DNA of 64,000 nucleotides from assembly GCA_029948255.1 (NCBI GenBank), contig JALIZF010001392.1, forward strand, positions 62,001 to 126,000. Direction: 5' to 3'. The notes under the pieces are model-generated. The model worked only from the letters and a program-made list of their open reading frames with translations, was not told the origin of the DNA and did no database searches. Origin of the DNA: Telmatactis stephensoni (taxonomy: Eukaryota > Cnidaria > Anthozoa > Actiniaria > Isophelliidae). The first letter of the stretch is position 1, and the number at the start of each line of letters is the position of its first letter. A program made the position numbers and the translations under genes. Positions 1-64,000 of this stretch are shown here, in pieces.

Positions 1-1636
1 ATAATGTTTTTAGAGATTACAAGTACTTCCCTTTCCAGTTTCAACTCAAATTTTAACGCCACCGACAACTTCTCAAACCATTTTTACCAGAGAAACGTCA
101 AGATACATCCCACTTGGACGGCTGTTAGTCAGCATAAAGATTCGAGTTCTCAGCTTCTTCACTGTACGTAACTCGTTTTCGATAAGAAAACGGTTTTTGA
201 CCAAATATTTTATTGATTTTCTCGAGACATTTTCAAAATGGCGGCACAAAAATATTATAAACTAGCGCGCGATGTTAGTTGGGATTGATTCTTTTTTCGT
301 TCCCAGAAATCATGCTTTGCGCGCCCACTCAGATCACCTGGTATGAGTTGCCAGAAGAAAATGCAATTCAAAGAATATCGAGAACATAAAACAAACCCTA
401 AATCAATCATGACTGGCAACATATAGTGTAGTAGACCTTTCGGCACCAAGATGATATTTTCTCACCCTAATTCCCGCAAAATCTTTTTCAGATTTTTTTC
501 ACTCCGTGTGCACTTTTTTAAGAACTACATGATCTATGTAAACAAAAAAGCTTTAAATCAGGTTTAACAACATTTTAAAAAGGTGATTGAAAGTGATCGT
601 TTATACATGAACGATGTATTTTAAGGAGAGTAACATATCATAAATGTTTACGTGTGAGTCAGTCATAAGTTTGTATGGAAACTACAATAACAGGATAGAA
701 AAGCAAAGCAATTACACCAAAACTGGCCGGTCATTATTCATAGCAATTTACTTCCACAGCTGGAGTCCAGAACAAGCAATCAACCAATAAAAACTACTAC
801 CTTACCGTACCTAACATGAGTACTTTTTATGTTCTATTTGAGTCAAGCGTAGCTATTTTTAACCGGTTATCATGCTCGCGCGACCAACTAAAGGTGCGGT
901 AATAATACTACCAACAAAAACTGTGCGTAACATTGTCATGTTGAGATGCAATTGTAGTGCAAATGTTGCTCCTATTACCACTTCTCTAATGCAGGGGAAT
1001 CCTTTCTTTCTTTTCGATAATTACTTTTTTCTTAGCTTGGTTTATAACATGAGATAAACTCTGGGCCTCCAATAAAAAATATTAAAAACTTTACTGAATA
1101 AAAACCTAGAGGTATTCTTTTCATGATCGGGCCTGGCTTTGTTTTGGTAGTATGGTATATAAGTGAGAAATCATTCCAGGAAAAGTATGTTTTGGATTGT
1201 GGTCCTTTAGGTGTAAGTAAAAATACTCATTCCTGTTAGAACTTGTAAGCCTGTGCGTTGAACGCATCAACTTCAGTTAAATTAAGCGAATTTTTTTGTG
1301 AAAAATCTTCCTGACAACGTTAGATCACTCAGAAAGTGGTCATTTTATATAGTTAACCATGGTCGCTTAATAGGGGAATGTTTAGAATTCAAACTTAATA
1401 GCAGTAAATATACATTTGAATAATTGAATAATTGAATCGTTGAATAGCCTGCATGCTTGCAAAGTAGGCGTTCTTTGGTGCCCTTACTTTTCACACTGGA
1501 ACCTCAAATACAAAGCGAAATACCAAAAACACAAATCTTATCGTTGAATAGAGATGGTTTCTAAATATGAAATAAATGTCGGCTACGCCTCGTGCTAGTC
1601 GTGCACACAGCACGCGCGCGCGTTTTCTATTTCTTT

Positions 1637-2156
1637 AATAAACCAACTAGTGGTCTATCCCAAATACTGCATTCTGATTGGCTAACTACACAAGAGGTCT
1701 ATTCGTGATAATCCTAATGTTCTGTTGATACAGTCTGGTAATTAAAAAGAATGTTTTTGTTTTACTAATAAGGTCCAAGTAAGAGGGAGCTAAACGACAA
1801 AAAGGAATTTTGATGTTTTCTGAATGAATTTTGACTTCTAAGTGCGTCAAAGTGCGAGCATTGACAAAGTAGCCAGATTTTTAATTTGCAGTTTGAAAAC
1901 AAAAGTTTCTTAAATCACGTTGCTAATATAACTAAACACTAAAAATCATACTGTTTTCAAGTGTTAAAGTACAAGTCTGAGAGTAAAAATGACAAAAAAA
2001 GTAGATTTTGATGTTTTGAATGAAGTTTGACTTGCCGTCACATGTCAAAGAGCGCGCGCTAGGTGATCTTTCTTTAAATTATCTCATCTTTTTCGGCAAA
2101 ATAAACGATTAAAATGTAATTTTTCTTTCAAGGTTTGACCTACTAGTTGGTTTATA
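1637..2156. mobile_element. MITE-like element with 15-bp terminal inverted repeats
   Basis: AATAAACCAACTAGT at 1637-1651 is mirrored by ACTAGTTGGTTTATA at 2142-2156. Inside, a segment reading ATTTTGATGTTTT(CT)GAATGAA.TTTGACT occurs twice in direct orientation, near 1807 and 2003. No transposase frame is present, so this is a non-autonomous element if it is one. Target-site duplications were not resolved. Confidence 0.45.
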
Positions 2157-2321
2157 CTGAAACAATTAGACCTCTCGGCATCACGGACTTCGATTCGAAT
2201 AGTCAATACGGTCTTTTTTTCTCACTGACTCGTAGTCCATTCGTTCAACAGGTCTAATTATTAAATTGGAAATCCGAATGGAGCGCAAAGCTTACTGAAA
2301 AAGACATTTGAAATACATTAG

Positions 2322-2397
2322 GCTTTGGACAAGATTCGACCCCACGGCCTGTACGATACTGGTTCTGTGCTCTACCGAATGAGCCATAAGAGCCACT
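2322..2397 (-). repeat. tRNA-like SINE head, minus strand
   Basis: Read on the minus strand it has an A-box-like TGGCTCATTCGGTAGAGC followed by a B-box-like GGGGTCGAATCTTG at tRNA spacing. The acceptor stem does not pair, so it is a tRNA-derived repeat head and not a tRNA gene. Confidence 0.45.
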
Positions 2398-3142
2398 GAA
2401 AGCAGGTCATGCGTATGCGTGGATTCGTATAAATTGCGGACGAAATTGGCTCGGCTGAGATGTTTCTCATGGAGATTCCATCGCATACCGTGTAGAACGT
2501 CATGTGCCATAAGCTTAGTATAAAAACTGGATAAAGCTTAAGTTATATAGCTCTGTCTGCATGCTTATATATTAAGACATTCTTGATCGTCTAGACTTTT
2601 GAATTCCAGATAATATGGATAAAATACATGTGAGTACAAGTTTATTGAAAACACAATTGTCCACTCGGAAAACATTTATAGAAATCATATAAAAAGAAAT
2701 ATACGACCAATAAGATCTCAGAGTAACACAGCTTACAAGGAAACAATGACGTCAACCAAACCCATTTATTACAATGTTTCAACGATGTTTATTTTCCCAA
2801 CTAAAATACAATTAATTTTGTTCGTTCAACGATGCAAAGGAGATTATTTCATTTGGCTCGATTGTAAACAAATCTTATGATGTTATTTTTTGTCAGGCAA
2901 AAATCAACTACATGATACCAGTAGTATCTGTGAGCATTATCCCAATTGTAGTTCAATTGTCACCTCAGAAATCGAGCATAATTGATGCGAGTTTTCATAA
3001 GAATCAGTACATAACCCCTAGATCATTATATGTTCAACCTATCATAATGAATAACTGCGTGATCGCATTTTTATCAGTTTTTAGACTGTATGTGTTGCCA
3101 ACAAATACAGACTGAAGCGGGGCGATAACTGTTGGTATTTCA

Positions 3143-3226
3143 TAAAAATTCAAACGCCTCGCTGACTTGTCCTCCAAAATTCAGATACGAAACTCTGACT
3201 TGTAATAGGCGTTTGAAAAATTTATA
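3143..3226. repeat. Short inverted repeat
   Basis: TAAAAATTCAAACGCCT at the left end is mirrored by AGGCGTTTGAAAAATTTA at the right, giving an 84-bp imperfect hairpin. Likely a miniature transposon remnant. Confidence 0.35.
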
Positions 3227-5371
3227 AGCTTCCAATTCGTGAGGGAAGCCTACGAACAGCTTCAATACAATTGTTTTCCAGTGGACTTACCGCTGGTTAT
3301 TTATTTCACTCATTCTTTCTTTTCCATTAGAAGTCGTGAATCCGATACAGCTGAACAATAGAAATAACACATGTTTTTAACAAAGTCGGTAAATACTTTG
3401 ATATTCAATTTTGGTTTTTGAAGGGCGTCAATTTTAAATAGCATCGTTTGATCCAATAATTGGGATCAGCAGGCTATTTTGAATTAATTAACAAAGTTTT
3501 TTAAGATCACCAAACCTTCTTTGGTGAACGCTTAGATTTTAAATTTCCCGGTTCCTTGGTGGAAACTGAAACAATGGCTTTGAGCTGAACGATTTATTTA
3601 TGAATAAAAGGCAAATAGAATTTTGGAAAGCATCAGTAACGGTTGACTCAAAGCGACTTCTTATTCATAATTGATCGAGTCCCATCTGTTGGGATTATTC
3701 AGTGGCATTCCAATCCAGTACTGTATATCTATCCTTATGTTTACAGTAATGAGCCAATCTTGACACAAGTCATCCACGACTAACTTAATATATTTTGTAT
3801 AGTTATGTAAATTTACGATCGTGGCAGTCTCAGGCCGGACTCGCTTGAGTGAACTGCATAAACTGATTTGCACTTAGTCTGGCTGTGTGATGTAGAAAAG
3901 GACCAGACCACAACCTAACAGGAGATGATTTCATAAAAGTGCAAATTGCTGCATTCCTACAGCCAAGACATTCTGTTAAGGTATGTAATAATATTTTTCC
4001 GTACGAGTTGTTGTTTATCCCAGGCGCATTAGATGGATTAATCAAGCCTTCAGCTCCCTTAGGCTAACTTAGCTTCAACATGGCACTTTAAGATAACTTC
4101 TTAGCTTCATAAATACCAATAATCCAACAATATTACACTACAATGATGTTACAATCATAAATTTTCCGAAATTTTTATCACTGATGATATGAACTACTTT
4201 ATCTAAGTTTTCACTTAAGTCATCCACTAAATCAATAAAATGATGCCATTACAAAATGTCAGAGCTGCAGTCGACAAATGATGAATTCTTCGACTTCCAA
4301 AAAATATATAGATGAGCTAACGGATGTTTGAACATCGTGATTTTTATGTCTTCTGATTTGACCTTTGAAATTGTGTTTCTTGTAAACGTAAAAGTGAAAA
4401 TCGTTAAGAATTCATGAATTTAAATTTTCACACATTAAGAAACAAGACAATTTATTGAAACAAGATTTGTTTTCATTTTATGTTTTCACCAAAAAATTAT
4501 TCGTATTTCATCTCTTACGTCAAGAAAGTCAAAAAGTCAAATAAACATCTACATAAGTTTGTAGGACATTCAAGCAAATTGCTATTCCAACATTTTGCAG
4601 TCAAGCCGACAGTCAAATAAAGAATCTGTAAGGGTTTCAAAATCAAGAGAAAAAAAATGACATTTTCGTGCAGCGGGCAGGTGTTGTTTTAGGCTGACCA
4701 CGAATTAAACATAAATTTCTGACTGAGGAACTAATTGAAAAAAGTGACCTCTGAATCTGTTAGCTTAGCAAGAAATATCAGGACTATAAACACCATACAC
4801 TATGAGCATGAGTCATGCTACATTTACGGCTATTCATGGGTTAAATATATTATTGTTAGACCATTGTATTCTGTATGAGTGGATTTGTAAGTTTTTATAA
4901 TATATAAACAGACTCGCACACTGCATGCTAGCTTTTATACCACAGATTGTTAAGCTTACGACCATCTGTAATCGTCAATTACAGTTTATAATTTTTAGTC
5001 GCAAAATTAAATAGGACAAGAATCACATCCAAGATTTTTCATCTGAAGCAGAAGGGGTGAAATTTTTCAGTTTCAGTACTTCACCTTATTAGGCCTGTTA
5101 AGCTGTACCAATCAATGAAAAGATCGGCATCTAGAAATGAAGTTAATTTGGAAGTCCTATTTTGATTCAGAATGACTTGCGCACCCAGAATCGGCCGAAT
5201 TATATTGCTCGAACTAAGTTTGAATGGAGAACAGCACATGAAAGGATCGGCGTCTGAAGTAGGCCTTCCTTGGTGGTACCCCTCTCGGAAATTCTAGTAT
5301 TGAATATAGGTATTTTATATACTGCATTTATATCCATTTATTTTCATTAAACTGATGTTTTATTTTTCAGA

Positions 5372-6289
5372 ATGAACAATACGACCAACTTAACCAACTC
5401 GTCCGTTGCTATGGTAACAGTCTATTTATTCAACAGTAACCCTGGGATGGAAAGATGGGAAATACTGATGATAGCAGTATTTTGCGGGTTGATTGGAGTC
5501 TCGGGCGTTATCCCGAACTACCTCACAGTTCGTGCACTTATAAGCACAAAGGCACTACTCAGCAAACAAAAACACTTTCTAGGCAGCATGGCAACTGCTG
5601 ACTTTCTTGTCGGTGTCGTCTCGATACCGACATTTTTATACAACTTAATGAAATGGCCTAGCCTTAGCTATGTCATATATGAAGGAGTGGACTCCATGGC
5701 TAGCTTTGCCAGTATCTTCTCGCTCGCTGGTATTTCTATTCAAATCTTCAACGAGGTTGTCAGATCACAAGAGCAAAAAGTGCCTGATTTGTGCTCACAA
5801 GGTCTTATTCTGCTTGGTATTTGGTTTGCGTCATGTTTTGGTGCTGCTATTAATGTAGTCTGCATCATGGATCTCTTCCCTATGTACTTCACCTACACCT
5901 TCTATTTCTACATCGTCATGACCTTCCTATGCATCTCTGGATTGATTATTCTTGTCACGTGCTTTGCTGTGATGGTGAAAACATGCTCCAAATCTGAAGA
6001 AGTGGCCAACAATCATTCTAAAGATAACGCCAACACTTTCAACTCCGTATTTACGGCAATGCTCGTTTACATCGTCTTTTGGATGCTTCCCTACGTCTAC
6101 ATAACGTATCATCGAGTCTGTGCCACGTGCATTCCCTTCTTATCAGTCAAGTACTTCTACGTCATCCGCATGTTTATGTACTTCAAGTGTGTCTTAAATC
6201 CTGTCATTTACTTCAATAAGATTATCTACTTTTCTGGTGCCATTATGAGAATCCTCACACGTGAGTGCTTCGGGTTTCCCGCGGGATGA
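5372..6289 (+). CDS. Rhodopsin-like (class A) G-protein-coupled receptor, single coding exon
   Basis: 305 residues with seven hydrophobic helices. The N-terminus has N-glycosylation sequons (NTT, NLT, NSS at residues 3-11). Family anchors seen: Asn49 in helix 1, the ATAD motif with Asp77 in helix 2, Trp151 in helix 4, Trp237/Pro240 in helix 6, and NPVIY (276-280) in helix 7. The usual DRY motif at the end of helix 3 is replaced by Gln-Ile-Phe (124-126), and no cysteine lies at the top of helix 3 for the usual extracellular disulfide. The C-terminal tail is only about 15-20 residues. The ATG follows one base after a strong splice acceptor (CAG ending at 5370), so a 5' UTR intron is likely. Ligand unknown; such intronless divergent class A receptors are abundant in cnidarian genomes. 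It is a separate transcription unit from the cadherin gene that begins 1.2 kb downstream on the same strand. Confidence 0.88.
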   Translation: MNNTTNLTNSSVAMVTVYLFNSNPGMERWEILMIAVFCGLIGVSGVIPNYLTVRALISTKALLSKQKHFLGSMATADFLVGVVSIPTFLYNLMKWPSLSYVIYEGVDSMASFASIFSLAGISIQIFNEVVRSQEQKVPDLCSQGLILLGIWFASCFGAAINVVCIMDLFPMYFTYTFYFYIVMTFLCISGLIILVTCFAVMVKTCSKSEEVANNHSKDNANTFNSVFTAMLVYIVFWMLPYVYITYHRVCATCIPFLSVKYFYVIRMFMYFKCVLNPVIYFNKIIYFSGAIMRILTRECFGFPAG

Positions 6290-6585
6290 GTGACTATTAA
6301 TCCTTATTCATGTACTGGAGAAACGTTTCTTCCTGATTTGAGTGATAAACACTGTGTTTCTCGAGGGGACAAACTTTTCCAATCACAAACCTCAATATTT
6401 CTTCAAGTATCGTTATTTGAATGACTAAAGAAGGACTTCAACTAATTATAGATTATTCATTTTACAAGGTTTTCCATTTTGCTACTGATGATGACAGTTT
6501 TACATGCATGCCAACTTGGACATCAGCATGATATACAATAATTTATTCACTTTATTTGAATGCATATTTATTGAATTCCACGAGA

Positions 6586-6591
6586 AATAAA
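6586..6591 (+). terminator. Polyadenylation signal AATAAA of the GPCR
   Basis: Canonical AATAAA about 297 bases after the GPCR stop codon, the only one close downstream; sets a plausible 3' UTR of about 310-330 bases. Confidence 0.55.
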
Positions 6592-7501
6592 GCATTTTTA
6601 ATATAAACATGGGATGCTATTGTACATTGTTATCTTGATTTGTTTGTCAGAGCCTACACTATCTTGCCGCACTTCAGCTTTCCCCCTTCCTATCTCCTCC
6701 CCATTTATTTACTGTCTTTGTCAGATGTTGCCAAGATTTGTTCTTCTTCTTCTTCTTCTTCTTCCTCTTTTCCCCCTCCTTTTTGCTAATTCCCTTGATT
6801 AGTTATTAATCTATTAAATTGACCATGCATTCAGTACATCATTTATCCACTCCTTTTGTTGATATAATTTTGAATAGAGATCGAGATTTTCGAAATCAGT
6901 TATATTTTCAAAGTGTTTGAAATCGTTTTAATGATGAGTCATATCGTAGCTAATCATACACATTTTTTGATGGATGCATGTATGGCTAAAATTTACTGAA
7001 TGATTCCTTTACATTATTTCACATCTGCTTTGTCAGGTGTACGTTCCAAAACTCGCTACACGTTTCTAATTAAACCAGGAAATTCCGTTAGGTACGAACA
7101 TTAATACGGAACGGCGGTTAACTGTGAGAGAAGCTACTAACGACACATCATAAAAATTGTAATGAACAGTAATATGAATTTAAAGAGGAAATAATATACA
7201 TTCCACATCATTTTACCATCGTTATGGAAACCTACAGCCGTATTGTTAGAAGATTTAGTGCAGAAATATTTGATTGGATAAAAAGTGTTTTATCAAAGGA
7301 TTGTTTTGTTGTGGTCACAAGCTCAAGCAAATGGTCTTTTTTGATGACCCCCAAAGCAAAGACGCTTTGGAAACTGATAATGACTCATTTCTAGTGGGCA
7401 GAAAAGTTTTCTATATAGTCTCAAACAGAGTAATATAAGTATTCTAGATTTGGGTATTATGTATTTTTGCATACTGTAGCAACTGACTAACTTTCTTTTT
7501 A
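6592..7501. other. Intergenic stretch between the GPCR and the cadherin gene
   Basis: AT-rich, with a short CTT repeat around 6740-6765. No coding frame with recognisable content. The promoter and any 5' UTR of the cadherin gene should be here, but I see no motif strong enough to name. Confidence 0.5.
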
Positions 7502-63100
<55,599 letters not shown>

Positions 63101-63103
63101 CCG

Positions 63104-63109
63104 AATAAA
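63104..63109 (+). terminator. Candidate polyadenylation signal AATAAA
   Basis: Lies only 3 bases after the stop codon; no other canonical signal was seen before the window ends. If used, the 3' UTR would be very short; a variant signal further on is equally possible. Confidence 0.3.
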
Positions 63110-64000
63110 TCATTGTACCTTCAAAAGGTGTAAGAATAATGTCTTGAATAATGTTTTTGAGACAGCAAGTTGAACATGAAAGCCATTCCATCCAGACACA
63201 TTGTTTAAAGAGGAGTGGAAATTCACGCTAGAACTGAATATAGAAGATTTTATCGCTGAATAATGATGTTGAACTTCAGAAGACGAATATTTGAGTGCTT
63301 TAGGAAAGGCATTGATGATATGTAATTAGGAAGACAACGGCAGTGCATGTATACAATCTTGTTATTATCGTACGTCTATGCATGATTATGAAATGCAAAA
63401 ACATTTTGCAGGCTCGATTGAGCGCATGTTTCAGTTTTGCACGTTTCGCTATTCATTCATGTGGATATTAATAATTTCCATTATATTAAGTATTAATTAT
63501 TAAGGTACTATTATAGCTTTTTGAAGACTAATTTTTTATACAACAAATATCCCCTGCATGTAGTGAATATGATGTTACTATCTGTAGATTACAATAGAGG
63601 TACAATAGTTTAATTGAATTACGTACGGTCGACCCCGATTATACGGCCAATTTTTGGGGGACAAAAGGTGGCGGTCTTAACGGGGCTGCACGGTAATTAG
63701 ACCAGTGAGCTCATTTGCACAACAGCACAAGAATCCTTGGTTTAAGCGCTAGCCCTGGCGACTGCTTCTGGAGATGGGCTTTCAAAATGTACGCGCGGCC
63801 GGAAACAGGAACAAAAAGCACAGGAAGCCCAGTAGGAGCCAGAAACGGAAAAAGACTAGATACGCATACAGTAGAAAAGAAGCTATAATTACCTATTCAT
63901 AATGTATCACTACTCTTTATCATTTTTACCAAAATTCAATGCTTCTAATCTTTAACTTAACTTAATCCTTTACGTTTGTTAACAGCACAATTCAGTTGAA
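63110..64000. other. 3' flank of the cadherin gene
   Basis: No coding frame recognised. A GACCCCGATTATACGGCCAA segment near 63630 resembles the edge of a DNA transposon. Confidence 0.45.

Larger units (their letters stand above)
1..5371. other. Intergenic region upstream of the GPCR
   Basis: No convincing gene is visible on either strand: open frames are all 72 codons or shorter and none carries a recognisable domain. The stretch holds an inverted-repeat element (1637-2156), a tRNA-like SINE head on the minus strand (2322-2397) and a tiny inverted repeat (3143-3226). A good splice acceptor (pyrimidine run then CAG) ends at 5370, directly before the GPCR start codon, so a 5' UTR exon of that gene probably lies in here, but I cannot place it. 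Confidence 0.6.

Noticed and set aside
2292..2510. 72-codon minus-strand frame
   Set aside because: It overlaps the tRNA-like SINE head and has no protein features.

Overview
The window looks like nuclear DNA of an anthozoan cnidarian, most likely a stony coral or sea anemone. It is AT-rich, introns carry mostly GT-AG borders, and the gene space is packed with short inverted-repeat transposons (MITE-like) and tRNA-headed SINE-like repeats. The species cannot be fixed from sequence alone.

Layout: 1-5371 is intergenic and repeat-bearing. 5372-6289 (+) is a single-coding-exon rhodopsin-like GPCR of 305 residues with a near polyadenylation signal at 6586. From 7502 to 63100 (+) one gene fills the rest of the window. 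I resolved 84 coding exons of it (about 13.46 kb of CDS, about 4,490 residues). The last 900 bases are its 3' flank.

The large gene encodes a giant non-classical cadherin: signal peptide, 36 cadherin (EC) repeats, a membrane-adjacent domain of the CDH23/PCDH15 type, one transmembrane helix, and a tail of about 145 residues ending in a class I PDZ-ligand-like T-K-V. The membrane-adjacent domain makes cadherin-23-like the best family call, although vertebrate CDH23 has 27 EC repeats and no extra domains. Two foreign domains sit inside EC repeats: a laminin-G/concanavalin-A-like domain splits EC11 and an F5/8 type C (discoidin) domain splits EC28. Both occupy the same place in the EC fold, both are bordered by phase-1 introns, and both could be skipped without changing frame, which would restore an uninterrupted EC repeat.

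Oddities inside the gene: two single-base frame breaks in otherwise intact exons (about 11969 and 26840), one GC-AG intron (donor at 14621), an unresolved interior of EC1 (8653-11038), a polybasic furin-like site in EC35, and degenerate calcium linkers after EC2 and EC26. Exon borders agree in phase across every other junction, so the model is internally consistent.

No CRISPR array, rRNA, functional tRNA or viral gene was recognised. Most other open frames are shadows or simple repeats.
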